From NCBI GenBank assembly GCA_030429865.1, contig JAUIFX010000020.1:1-39053 (forward strand): a stretch of DNA of 39,053 bases. Reading direction: 5' to 3'. Below the pieces are notes generated by a model. The model searched no databases and had not been told where the DNA came from. It saw only the letters and a program-made list of their open reading frames with translations. Below are positions 15,346 to 23,007 of the stretch, one piece after another. Every line of letters starts with the position of its first letter. Position 1 is the first letter of the stretch. The DNA is from Gammaproteobacteria bacterium (GTDB taxonomy: Bacteria; Pseudomonadota; Gammaproteobacteria; Ga0077536). The position numbers and the translations under genes were made by a program.

Positions 15346-16464
15346 TCAGCGTGCCAGTACCGCGAGCATCGGGGCGAGGTTCTCGTTGCCGGCCTTGTCG
15401 CGAAAGAAGTCGAGGTGCTCGACGTCGATCAGGCCCTGGTTCGCCCACTGCCGCGCGAGGTCCGGATCGCAATGGTCCGTTACGCTGTCGAAGCCGGCCT
15501 TGCCGAGCGCGGTGGTCAGCGTGTGCTTGGAGAAGAAGACCAGGTGGTTGCGGGTGAAGCCCTCCCAGCGTTCGAGCTTGAGCCGATGCTGCAGGCTGGC
15601 TGCATTGACGGTGTAGACGATCAACAGCCCGCCAGGCCGCAGCACGCGGCGGATATCCGAGAACATGCGGATGGGGTCGTCCAGATGCGCGGCCACCGAC
15701 CACAGCGTGACGGCGTCGAAGAAGTCGGGTTCGAACGAGTCGCTGTCGAGATTGCCGACGGCAACGTTGTCGAGCCCGAAATGGGTGCGTGCGTAGTCGA
15801 TGCAATCGGCGGCGAAATCGACGCCCCAGGGTTCCCAGCCGTGCTGCGCGATGTGGTTGAGAAACAGGCCATAGCCGCAGCCCACGTCGAGGATCCGCTT
15901 ACGCGGGAAATCGCGCGTCGCCGCGGCGAAACCGAGGTCCCCGAGTACCTCCGCGTAACGGCGCTGGCGGCCGGCGGTGTACTCGCCGCTGAGGAATTTC
16001 AGGTAGTTGTTGTTATAGGCGGCTTCGAGCGCTTTCGGCAGGTAGGTCGGGTTACGACGCAGCAAGCCGCAGTCGATGCATTGCACGACGGTGTAGCCGA
16101 GGCGATTGACGTTGGTGACTTTCTGCGGCGTGATATTGCGGCGCAGGAGGAAGCTCGCGAGCTTCGCCGTGCGGTCGACGCCGAGGGTGTGCGTGGCCGC
16201 GGCGAGTCCGCGGTGCGCGGCGGCCGTCAGCGGCCGGTTGCCGAACACCGTGCGCATGCGGATCGCGGTGCGCTCGTGGAACACGGTGTAGCGGCGCTCG
16301 CCGCAGACCGGGCAGGGCACGTAGACGTACATGTCGGCATCGGGTGCGTGACGGAACAGAAGCTGCTGCTCTTCGGCGTCGTGCACGAGCTTGGTGCTGT
16401 AGCTGTGCCGGCGGGCCTGCCACTCCCGTTCGACGAGCTTGTATTGTTCCGGCGTCAGTTTCAT
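15346..16464 (-). CDS. SAM-dependent methyltransferase with N-terminal Cys knuckles
   Basis: This is a 372-residue class I methyltransferase. Two CxxC pairs, Cys51/Cys54 (CPVC) and Cys129/Cys132 (CIDC), are placed like a zinc ribbon, although they are 75 residues apart. The SAM-binding motif is ILDVGCGYG (from 191), with the acidic end of the next strand in WGVDFAADCIDYA. Post-motif blocks include FDAVTLWSVAAHLDDP and VLRPGGLLIVYT. The ATG at 16464 follows GGAG at 6-base spacing. Similar Cys-knuckle methyltransferases act on nucleotide sugars or surface glycans, which would fit the convergent O-acyltransferase gene; this is inference. Confidence 0.88.
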   Translation of the reverse strand: MKLTPEQYKLVEREWQARRHSYSTKLVHDAEEQQLLFRHAPDADMYVYVPCPVCGERRYTVFHERTAIRMRTVFGNRPLTAAAHRGLAAATHTLGVDRTAKLASFLLRRNITPQKVTNVNRLGYTVVQCIDCGLLRRNPTYLPKALEAAYNNNYLKFLSGEYTAGRQRRYAEVLGDLGFAAATRDFPRKRILDVGCGYGLFLNHIAQHGWEPWGVDFAADCIDYARTHFGLDNVAVGNLDSDSFEPDFFDAVTLWSVAAHLDDPIRMFSDIRRVLRPGGLLIVYTVNAASLQHRLKLERWEGFTRNHLVFFSKHTLTTALGKAGFDSVTDHCDPDLARQWANQGLIDVEHLDFFRDKAGNENLAPMLAVLAR

Positions 16465-16566
16465 GCGTGTCTCCGAAGCGAGCGCGAACTCGCGCATTCT
16501 AGCGGGTGCGGCGAGGGGAGGGGGCTTGCCGGCAAGCGGCAAGCGGCCGCCGCCCGGCGCTGCGCA

Positions 16567-16591
16567 CGGAACCGGGCACCGTGCGGTTCCG
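16567..16591. promoter_or_regulatory. Candidate upstream activator site (inverted repeat)
   Basis: Eight-base arms CGGAACCG (16567-16574) and CGGTTCCG (16584-16591) flank a 9-base centre. The repeat lies about 105-130 bases upstream of the predicted sigma-54 promoter, the distance range where enhancer-binding proteins usually sit. No known binding consensus was recognised. Confidence 0.4.
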
Positions 16592-16694
16592 GTCACGCGG
16601 CGCAGCGTGCCGCCTGGCGCGGCGCGCGTGCCCTTCGTGCGAGCCGCGCCGACCCGGCATTTCGATGCCCCCGCGGCCCCCTCGACTTCGTGGC

Positions 16695-16710
16695 TGGCAC
16701 ACGAGTTGCA
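16695..16710 (+). promoter_or_regulatory. Predicted sigma-54 (RpoN) promoter
   Basis: The sequence TGGCACACGAGTTGCA matches the -24/-12 consensus TGGCAC-N5-TTGCA. The essential GG (16696-16697) and GC (16708-16709) are separated by exactly ten bases. It points at the GGWMVAAA-repeat gene. A start about a dozen bases downstream of the GC would give a leader of roughly 50 bases before the ATG. RpoN promoters need an enhancer-binding activator, so expression would be tightly conditional. Confidence 0.65.
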
Positions 16711-16770
16711 ACGTGTCGGTGATGCCTCTGTACGTTACCAGCCTCTAGCGGCGCGACTGCGCCAATCCTG

Positions 16771-17514
16771 ATGCGAATGCTGCATGCCCTTCCGCACCCC
16801 GGCACGCCGCCGCTGCGCGACACCCCGGTGGGCCAACCGCGCGGCAACGATGCGACCGTCGCGAAGCCACCGTCACCCGGTACGGGGAGCGCGTTCGGCG
16901 ACGACGGCCTGACCTTTGGCGACGTGCTGGACGTGATCAACCCGCTGCACCATATCCCGCTGCTGGGTAACATCTATCGCAAGGTCAGCGGAGACAGCAT
17001 CGCCCCGGCCGCACGCATCGGCGGCGGCGCGCTGTTCGGCGGTCCGCTCGGTGCCGCGGTCGCGGCCGCCACGGTCGTGGTTGCGAGTCTCGCGAGGGGC
17101 GACGGCAGCGGAGACGACGATCCCGGCAATGCGGCGCCCCGCGCAGGCGGGCCCGGTGGCTGGATGGTTGCCGCAGCTCGACCGGCGCATGCGCCGGCGA
17201 CAGCGGATGACGCCGTACCGGCCGGCGATACCCGCGAAGCCGTCGCGACGTCGCCGCCGCCCGCCCGTGGCGGCTGGATGGTAGCCGCGGCACGTGCTGC
17301 GCCGCCTGCGGCCGGGCGTACGGCGGGCGAGCCACCGGCCGATGTCATCGCGAGCGCGCCGCACGCGGCACAGCCGGAACCTGCCACGGCGAGCACCGCG
17401 CCAGCGGCGGTGCGGCGCGGCGGCTGGATGGTGGCCGCGGCGTACGCCGTCACCGACAGCATGCAGCGCGAGGACAAGGACGCGCACCGCGAGCGCCTCG
17501 AGACCGTCGCCTGA
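16771..17514 (+). CDS. Low-complexity protein with three GGWMVAAA repeats
   Basis: This is a 247-residue protein of unknown function. Residues 46-105 form a recognisable module: FGDVLDVINPLHHIPLLGNI, an IYRKVSGD turn, then a Gly/Ala-rich membrane-like stretch (ARIGGGALFGGPLGAAVAAA). I recall similar 'INPL-H-P...GD...GGALFGGP' modules in uncharacterised proteobacterial proteins. The rest is Pro/Ala-rich linker in which GGWMVAAA appears three times, at residues 129-136, 167-174 and 217-224, each followed by an Ala- or Pro-rich spacer. The charged C-terminus (QREDKDAHRERLE) is probably helical. There is no signal peptide. The ATG lacks a clear ribosome site. A predicted sigma-54 promoter lies about 60 bases upstream. 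Confidence 0.75.
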   Translation: MRMLHALPHPGTPPLRDTPVGQPRGNDATVAKPPSPGTGSAFGDDGLTFGDVLDVINPLHHIPLLGNIYRKVSGDSIAPAARIGGGALFGGPLGAAVAAATVVVASLARGDGSGDDDPGNAAPRAGGPGGWMVAAARPAHAPATADDAVPAGDTREAVATSPPPARGGWMVAAARAAPPAAGRTAGEPPADVIASAPHAAQPEPATASTAPAAVRRGGWMVAAAYAVTDSMQREDKDAHRERLETVA

Positions 17515-17610
17515 GCATCGCGCCGGGCGCGCGGCGCGGCCGGACCACCACGGGGCTGCCAGGGGAGGGGCGCTCACGGGAGCCGTGGAAATAGTGCCCC
17601 CCGAAACGCA

Positions 17611-17635
17611 GACGGCGGCCCGGGGGACCGCCGTC
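17611..17635. terminator. Hairpin between convergent genes (possible bidirectional terminator)
   Basis: Arms GACGGCGG and CCGCCGTC enclose a 9-base loop, midway between the ends of the repeat-protein gene and the convergent monooxygenase gene. There is no T tract, so termination is only suggested by position. Confidence 0.4.
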
Positions 17636-17669
17636 CATGTGTGCGGCCGCGCAGGGCGCGGCACCGTGG

Positions 17670-18740
17670 TCAGGCGAAATGCGGCATGATTTCACGTGCG
17701 ACCTGGTCGACCACTTCGCGCGTCGGGCGAATCGGCTGGATCGCCACCTGGTGGACGCCGGCATCGCGCATCGCCTCGATCATCCCGATGACTTCGGCCT
17801 TGGTGCCGGTCAGGGTCGTGGCCTGGATGATTTTCTTCGTCATCAGCGCTTCGTGCTCGGGACGCAGGTGCTGCAGGTAGCCCTCGTAGAGCTTGAGGTG
17901 GCGCGTCTCGATCGGGGCATCGGGCTCGCGGTAGACGCCGGTGAACTGCATCAGCTCGTCGCGCAGCGAAGCGGGCATGACCTCGGGGTACTTGTGGCAC
18001 GACAGCGCGAAGATGTTCGAACTCGAAGCCACCATCGGGCCGACCGCCTCGCGCACTTCGCGCGTCTCGATCTGTTCGTCGGAGTCGGTCAGGTAGAAGG
18101 CCGTCATCGACAGCACGTAGACGTCGTCGGGGTTGCGTCCCGCTTCCTCCGCGCCCTTGCGCACGTTGTCGACCATCCACTTGACGAGATCGGGATGGAC
18201 CGCGCCGAACAGGATCACGCCGTCGGCGACGCGCCCGGCGAGCTGCGCCACGCGCGGGCCGCTGGCGGAGATGTAGATCGGGATATAGTCCTTGACGTTG
18301 ATGTAACCCATGTCCGGGTTGAGAAACTTGATCTTGCGATGGCGGTCGCCTTCGCTGTAGTCGGTGATCTTGCCGTCGAACAGGTCGCGGCAGATGCGCA
18401 CGTGCTCCTCGAGTTCGGCGACCTTGGCCGCCGGCATGCCGAGCGTGCGGCGCGTGGTGTTACCGGTGCCGATACCCATGACCGCGCGACCGGGGGCGAG
18501 CGAGTTGATCGTCGCCATGCCGCAGGCCGACAGCGGCGCGATGCGCGAGGCGGGGTTGGTCACGCCCGGGCCGAGCTTGATCTTACTGGTGCGGTCGGCG
18601 CACAGCGCGAGCGCTGCGTAGACTTCGCTGCCGAGCATCTGCGAGTCGTACAGCCAGGCATGCGAGAACCCGTGGTCCTCGGCGAACTTGACGTCGCCAT
18701 GGATGTGGCAGTCGCCCATGAATACGAAACCGAAATCCAT
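17670..18740 (-). CDS. Luciferase-like (LLM class) flavin-dependent oxidoreductase
   Basis: This 356-residue TIM-barrel enzyme belongs to the bacterial luciferase/F420-dependent reductase superfamily. Family blocks include FAEDHGFSHAWLYDSQ, an LGPGVTNPASR strand-turn, PGRAVMGIGTGNT for the cofactor phosphate, and IPIYISASGPR with LAGRVADGVIL. The second half is the usual C-terminal part of the barrel. A GGAGGGGAG ribosome site precedes the ATG. Whether it uses FMN or F420 cannot be decided from the sequence; FMN is more likely outside actinobacteria. It is preceded by an AT-rich promoter region. A second, unrelated-looking LLM enzyme is encoded at 23008. Confidence 0.88.
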   Translation of the reverse strand: MDFGFVFMGDCHIHGDVKFAEDHGFSHAWLYDSQMLGSEVYAALALCADRTSKIKLGPGVTNPASRIAPLSACGMATINSLAPGRAVMGIGTGNTTRRTLGMPAAKVAELEEHVRICRDLFDGKITDYSEGDRHRKIKFLNPDMGYINVKDYIPIYISASGPRVAQLAGRVADGVILFGAVHPDLVKWMVDNVRKGAEEAGRNPDDVYVLSMTAFYLTDSDEQIETREVREAVGPMVASSSNIFALSCHKYPEVMPASLRDELMQFTGVYREPDAPIETRHLKLYEGYLQHLRPEHEALMTKKIIQATTLTGTKAEVIGMIEAMRDAGVHQVAIQPIRPTREVVDQVAREIMPHFA

Positions 18741-18803
18741 TGTCTCCCCTCCTCGAAGGTGTGTGGTGCGCTGGTGGTGTAACAGGCCGCGGGCCGGGCC
18801 GGC

Positions 18804-18833
18804 AGCTTATCGACACCGACAGGTATATATCAA
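18804..18833 (-). promoter_or_regulatory. Candidate promoter and direct repeat upstream of the LLM gene
   Basis: On the minus strand TTGATA (18833-18828) and TAAGCT (18809-18804) are 18 bases apart, within an AT-rich island. The -10 match is poor. Two near-copies of GGTATAT...ATCA on the plus strand begin at 18822 and 18844, about two helical turns apart, and could be an operator. The support is weak. Confidence 0.3.
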
Positions 18834-18849
18834 TTAAATCGTGGGTATA

Positions 18850-19509
18850 TCAGCTCAGGCAGGCGGTCAGCCAGGCGCCGATGTCACGAATCTCCTCGAG
18901 GTCCACGCCGTGTTCGACGGCGTAGTCGCGGTACTCGACGGCATAGCCCATACCGGTCAGCGTGCGGCTGGCCTGTTCGCCGAGGCTTGCGGGCACCAGG
19001 GTGTCGTGGCGGCCGTGACAGATGAGAATCGGCATGCCGGCGCTCGCCGCGTGCGGTTCGATGCTCGCCTGCGTTGCGAAGTAGGTCGAGATCGCGACCA
19101 GCCCGGCGAGCCGTTCGGGCCAGGTCAGGGCGAGTTCGTAGCCGACCGCGCCGCCCTGCGAGAAGCCGGCGACGACGATGCGCTCGCTGGGGATCCCGCG
19201 TTCGTTTTCGCGGCGCAGCAATTCGGCCACGGCGGCGGCCGAGGCGCGCAGCTGGGTTTCGTCGACGCGGCGCTCCAGATCCGTCGCGACAATGTCGTAC
19301 CACGCCGGCATGACGTAGCCATCGTTGATGGTCACCGGCATCGAGGGCGCATGGGGAAACACGAAGCGCACGGCGAGCGATGCCGGTAGTCCGAGGTGCG
19401 GCACGACAGGTTCGAAGTCGTGGCCGTTGGCACCGAGGCCGTGCAGCCAGACGACGCTGGCGGTCGCCGGCACGGACGGTTCGATTTCGACGCACGGCAG
19501 CAAGGCCAC
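18850..19509 (-). CDS. Carboxylesterase/phospholipase family serine hydrolase
   Basis: This 219-residue alpha/beta hydrolase is of the carboxylesterase II/acyl-protein thioesterase type. The oxyanion motif is HGLGANG. The nucleophile is Ser117 in GFSQGGAV. Asp169 in GRHDTLVP and His200 in YAVEHGVD complete the triad. The length matches cytoplasmic members such as YpfH or EstB. The GTG start at 19509 is only four bases past the OsmC-family stop codon, so the two genes are one operon. Family members hydrolyse short- to medium-chain esters or lysophospholipids. Confidence 0.9.
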   Translation of the reverse strand: MALLPCVEIEPSVPATASVVWLHGLGANGHDFEPVVPHLGLPASLAVRFVFPHAPSMPVTINDGYVMPAWYDIVATDLERRVDETQLRASAAAVAELLRRENERGIPSERIVVAGFSQGGAVGYELALTWPERLAGLVAISTYFATQASIEPHAASAGMPILICHGRHDTLVPASLGEQASRTLTGMGYAVEYRDYAVEHGVDLEEIRDIGAWLTACLS

Positions 19510-19513
19510 GCGC

Positions 19514-20017
19514 TCAGCCCCCGGCCAGTTCGAGCGCCACGGGCACGGGCGTCGAGAGCATGTCCAGCACCGGGCAATGCTGGTCGACCATGGCCTTGAG
19601 CCGGGTCAGGTCGTCGCGCGGCGCGTCCGATACGAGGTGCACGCGCCCGCGAATACGCTGAAATCCGGCGCGCACTGCCGCGTCGACGCCGAAGAATCCG
19701 CGCAGGTCGATATCGCCCTCGAGTTCGACGGATACACTTTCCAACGGGATGCCCAGCGCTTTCGCGTAGGCCTGGTAGGTGATTTCCTGGCAGGCGCCGA
19801 GCGCGCCGAGCAGCAGCTCGATGGGGTTGGGACCGGCATCGCTGCCGCCGAGTTGCGGCGGTTCGTCGACGACCACGCGGTGTTCACGGATCTGCACATC
19901 GGAGCGAAAGCCCGTGTGCAGCTTCGAGCGCGAGGTGAACGTGGCCAGCGCGCGTGCGGGTGTACGGCGCAGCTCGTCCTGCTTGGCGCGGATGGCCTCT
20001 TGCATGGCATCGCTCAT
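19514..20017 (-). CDS. OsmC family peroxiredoxin-like protein
   Basis: This is a 167-residue thiol protein with both family cysteines, Cys76 in GALGACQEIT and Cys148 in DQHCPVLDML. It has the central strand-helix swap typical of OsmC/YhfA, and its PNPIELLLGALGAC block is diagnostic. Such proteins reduce organic hydroperoxides. It is the first gene of a minus-strand pair with the carboxylesterase, and is divergent from the SDR operon across 63 bases. The ribosome site is weak (GGGAA). Confidence 0.9.
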   Translation of the reverse strand: MSDAMQEAIRAKQDELRRTPARALATFTSRSKLHTGFRSDVQIREHRVVVDEPPQLGGSDAGPNPIELLLGALGACQEITYQAYAKALGIPLESVSVELEGDIDLRGFFGVDAAVRAGFQRIRGRVHLVSDAPRDDLTRLKAMVDQHCPVLDMLSTPVPVALELAGG

Positions 20018-20080
20018 GAGAATCGGTTCCCGACGTTGGCTCGGGTATCATCATACGCGAGTAGCAGTGCGGGGCAGGGC

Positions 20081-20890
20081 ATGAATACGAGGTCAGAGGT
20101 TGCCATCGTCACCGGTGGTGCATCGGGTATCGGGCTGGCGCTCGGCAGTGCGCTGGCCGCGCGCGGCACGACGGTCATTCTCGCCGACATCGACCGCGCG
20201 GGCGTCGAGTCCGCCGCCGCCCGCCTCGGTGAGCGGGTCAGCGGCGTCGCCCTCGACGTCACCGATGCCGCGGCCGTCGCCGCGTTGGTGGCGGACACCG
20301 TCGCCGCCCACGGCAAGCTCGACTTGATGTTCAACAACGCGGGCATCGCCATTTCGGGCGAAGCGCGGGACATCGGGGTCGAACACTGGCGGCGCGTGGT
20401 CGAGGTCAACCTGATGGGGGTGGTGCACGGCTGCGACGCGGCCTACAAGCAGATGGCGCGGCAGGGCCAGGGGCATATCGTCAACATCGCCTCGCTCGCG
20501 GGACTGGTGCCGTTCCCGACGAATGCCTCCTACTGCGCGACCAAGCATGCCGTGGTGGGCTTGTCGCAATCGCTGCGTGTCGAGGGCGAAGGGCTCGGCG
20601 TGAAGGTCTCGGTGGTCTGCCCGGGCTTCATCGCGACGAACATTTTCAACGCCTCGCAGGCCGTCAACGTCGACCAGCGGCGGCTCGTCGACAATATCCC
20701 TTTTTCGATCGTGCCGGCCGACGAGGCCGCGCGCCGCATCCTTGCCGGTGTCGCGCGCAATCGCGCGGTGATCGTGTTCCCGGCCTACGCGCGCCTGTTC
20801 TGGTGGCTGCAGCGGTTGCACCGGGCACTCGCGCTGCCGCTGGCGCGCGGCATGATGCGCGATTTCCGCAAGCTGCGCCTGAAGGACTGA
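20081..20890 (+). CDS. Short-chain dehydrogenase/reductase
   Basis: This is a 269-residue classical SDR. The cofactor motif TGGASGIG (11-18) and NNAG (about 85-88) are present. The catalytic tetrad is complete: Asn110, Ser138 in NIASLAG, Tyr151 and Lys155 in YCATK. An acidic residue after the second strand (LADIDRAG) favours NAD over NADP. The C-terminus extends with a hydrophobic FPAYARLFWWLQRLHRALAL, which suggests a membrane-associated enzyme acting on lipid-like substrates. It is the first gene of an operon with two MaoC-fold proteins, which points to acyl-CoA, steroid or long-chain metabolism. Confidence 0.92.
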   Translation: MNTRSEVAIVTGGASGIGLALGSALAARGTTVILADIDRAGVESAAARLGERVSGVALDVTDAAAVAALVADTVAAHGKLDLMFNNAGIAISGEARDIGVEHWRRVVEVNLMGVVHGCDAAYKQMARQGQGHIVNIASLAGLVPFPTNASYCATKHAVVGLSQSLRVEGEGLGVKVSVVCPGFIATNIFNASQAVNVDQRRLVDNIPFSIVPADEAARRILAGVARNRAVIVFPAYARLFWWLQRLHRALALPLARGMMRDFRKLRLKD

Positions 20891-20894
20891 GCCG

Positions 20895-21365
20895 GTGGCC
20901 GAGGAAACCCCGCGGCGCGCGCTCGGCGCCGGTCTGGTCGGCTATCGCAACCGGCCGTTCAGCGTCGAGGTCGAGAAGGGGCGGCTGCGCCTGTTCGCCA
21001 AGGCGATCGGCGAAACCGACCCGGTATGGAGCGACGAGGAGGCCGCCCGCGCCGCCGGCTACCCGTCGCTACCGGTGCCGCCGACGTTCCTGTTCTGTCT
21101 CGAGATGGAGCGGCCCGACCCCTATGACTGGTTCGAGGAACTCGGCATTCCGCTCGGCCAGGTACTGCACGGCGAACAGGCTTTCACCTACCACGAAGCG
21201 TGTTTCGCCGGTGACGTGCTGCACTTCGAGGCGGAGATCGTCAACGTCTTCGCCAAGAAGGGTGGTGCGCTCGAGTTCCTCGTTCAGCGCAACGTGGTGA
21301 CCAATCAGCACGGCCTGCGCGTCGCCGAGTTCGACCGCACCATTGTCGTGAGGCACGCCGCGTGA
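20895..21365 (+). CDS. MaoC-like dehydratase, FAS1-DH/N-terminal type
   Basis: This is a 156-residue hot-dog-fold protein. The AKAIGETDPVWSDEEAARAA and PSLPVPPTFLF blocks match the N-terminal FAS1_DH_region family, which typically forms a heterodimer with a second MaoC protein. It lacks the D-x-N-x-x-H hydratase motif; its downstream neighbour has it. The GTG start is 5 bases after the SDR stop codon. Its end overlaps the next start by four bases (GTGA). Together the two would form an (R)-specific enoyl-CoA hydratase, as in steroid and mycolate pathways. Confidence 0.85.
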   Translation: MAEETPRRALGAGLVGYRNRPFSVEVEKGRLRLFAKAIGETDPVWSDEEAARAAGYPSLPVPPTFLFCLEMERPDPYDWFEELGIPLGQVLHGEQAFTYHEACFAGDVLHFEAEIVNVFAKKGGALEFLVQRNVVTNQHGLRVAEFDRTIVVRHAA

Positions 21366-21790
21366 GCGCGCGGGTCGCGCCGCGCTTCGAGGCGGTCTCG
21401 GTCGGCGAACGTCTGCCGGCGCTGACCCTGCCGCCAATCACGCGCGCCACGCTCGCGGTCTATTGCGGCGCGTCGGGCGACCACAACCCGGTCCACGTCG
21501 ATATCGACTTCGCGCGCGCCGCGGGGCTGGACGACGTCATCACCCACGGCATGCTGGTGATGGCCTACACCGGCCGCGTGCTCACGGATTGGGCACCACC
21601 GGCCGCGATCCGCCGCTTCGACACGCGCTTCCTCGCCGTGACCCGGGTCGGTGACGTGATTACGGCGAGCGCCCGGGTGGTCGAAAAGCTCGACGGCGCC
21701 GATGCGCGCTGCGTGCGCCTGGAGGTCGCCGCGGTCGACCAGCGCGGCGAGTGCAAGACCCGCGGCAGCGCCGTTGTCGCCCTCGCATGA
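21362..21790 (+). CDS. MaoC dehydratase (catalytic partner subunit)
   Basis: This is a 142-residue hot-dog-fold protein with the complete hydratase motif ASGDHNPVHVD, giving Asp40 and His45 as the catalytic pair. ITHGMLVMAYTGRVLTDW is the central helix. The GTG start overlaps the previous gene's stop codon, and its own stop overlaps the next gene's start (ATGA), so all three are translationally coupled. Probably paired with the FAS1-type subunit, it would hydrate trans-2-enoyl-CoA to (R)-3-hydroxyacyl-CoA, which the SDR could oxidise. Confidence 0.9.
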   Translation: MSARVAPRFEAVSVGERLPALTLPPITRATLAVYCGASGDHNPVHVDIDFARAAGLDDVITHGMLVMAYTGRVLTDWAPPAAIRRFDTRFLAVTRVGDVITASARVVEKLDGADARCVRLEVAAVDQRGECKTRGSAVVALA

Positions 21791-22458
21791 CGCACGCCGT
21801 GGCTGCCACGCCGCGGCGCGCGCGGCTGACCGCCGACCTGCTGTTCTGGGTGCAGGTCGCCGCTGCGCTCGGCTTCGGTATCTCGCAGCTGCTCGCGATG
21901 CGGACCACGGTCGAGGGCGTGAGTATCACCTGGATCGCGCTGTGGCTCGCATTCCTGCTGGTCAACCTGGTGCTGGCGCTGTCGGCGCTGCGCGTGGAGC
22001 CGGGCCGGGTGATCCGCCAGACCGTGGTGATATATGTCGTGTGGACAGTGGTTTGCGCGGCCAACCTCGCCTACCTGCTGATAGCCGGCGGGCGCTGGAA
22101 CGAAGTCGACACGGTGACGGCGGCGATTACCGGCGCCGGCGTCCTCGCCGCCATCGTGGCCGGGCGGGCGCATGGCGTCGGGGTCTCCGATCCTTACGTG
22201 CGGGCAGCGTTCGCGGTGTTCTTCAAGGGCGTGCCGCAGCTCACGCTGGCATGGAACATTTACCGGCATGGCGGCGAAGGTATCGCGGTGTTCGCCTTCG
22301 TCGCCGGGCACGTGACCATCTGCCTGCGCCTGTGGCAGGTGCTGTACTCGATTCGCGAAGCCGGCTGGGATCGCAACCGCATCGGCATCGGCATCGGCGA
22401 AGCCGCCAACGAACTCAGCTGGATCGTCGCCACCGTGGTGTGGCTGCTGGTGGACTGA
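21787..22458 (+). CDS. PQ-loop-like integral membrane protein
   Basis: This is a 223-residue inner-membrane protein with about six or seven hydrophobic helices. Two internally similar segments resemble PQ-loop repeats: GFGISQLLAMRTTVEGVSI (30-48) and GVPQLTLAWNIYRHGGEGI (148-166, with Pro150-Gln151). Each is followed by a long hydrophobic helix. Such repeats occur in SemiSWEET sugar transporters and lysosomal cystine-type transporters. The ATG overlaps the MaoC stop codon, which ties it to this pathway, so it may move a substrate or product. The family call is from the motif only; function is unknown. Confidence 0.65.
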   Translation: MTHAVAATPRRARLTADLLFWVQVAAALGFGISQLLAMRTTVEGVSITWIALWLAFLLVNLVLALSALRVEPGRVIRQTVVIYVVWTVVCAANLAYLLIAGGRWNEVDTVTAAITGAGVLAAIVAGRAHGVGVSDPYVRAAFAVFFKGVPQLTLAWNIYRHGGEGIAVFAFVAGHVTICLRLWQVLYSIREAGWDRNRIGIGIGEAANELSWIVATVVWLLVD

Positions 22459-22484
22459 ATCACGAAGCGAGGGAGGTTTCCGTC

Positions 22485-22937
22485 ATGGTCGAAGTCAACG
22501 GTATGGCGCACGTCATCATCAGCGTCAGCAATTGGCCGGCATGCAAACCGTTCTACGAGTCGCTGCTGGCCTTTCTCGGGCTCGAGTGCGTGTTCAGCGG
22601 CGAAGAGATGATCTACTACGTCGGCGGCCGCACGGCGCTCGGGGTCGGCCGCTGCGCGCCCGAGTTCGAAGGACAGCGTTTCGTACAGAACAGCATCGGC
22701 CTGCACCACCTCTGTTTCCGCGCCCGCTCGCGTGCGGACGTCGAGGCCGTGCACGGGCATGCCGTGGGGCTGGGTGCGCGCATCGTGCATGCGCCGGAGG
22801 AAGGCGGCTGGGCCCCGGGCTACTACTCGGTGCTGTTCGAAGACCCGATCGGCACGCGGCTCGAAGTGAACCACGTGCCGGGGCAGGGCCTGCTCGCCGC
22901 CGACGTGAATTTCCAGGCCGGTGACGACTACCGCTAG
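22485..22937 (+). CDS. VOC family (glyoxalase/dioxygenase fold) protein
   Basis: This is a 150-residue vicinal-oxygen-chelate protein with two beta-alpha-beta-beta-beta units. Metal-ligand candidates are His9 in GMAHVIISV, the His pair in GLHHLCFRA and Glu in GTRLEVNHV. The ALGVGRC stretch and YYSVLFEDPIG are typical. A strong AGGGAGG ribosome site precedes the ATG. It continues the SDR-MaoC operon with a 26-base gap. The substrate is unknown: glyoxalase, epimerase and ring-cleavage roles are all possible. Confidence 0.87.
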   Translation: MVEVNGMAHVIISVSNWPACKPFYESLLAFLGLECVFSGEEMIYYVGGRTALGVGRCAPEFEGQRFVQNSIGLHHLCFRARSRADVEAVHGHAVGLGARIVHAPEEGGWAPGYYSVLFEDPIGTRLEVNHVPGQGLLAADVNFQAGDDYR

Positions 22938-23007
22938 CCCGGCGGTTTGATGATTCCGGCGCAGCGGCGTTGCCGCTGCGCCCGACCGAGAGCGATAAGG
23001 GGGAGAG

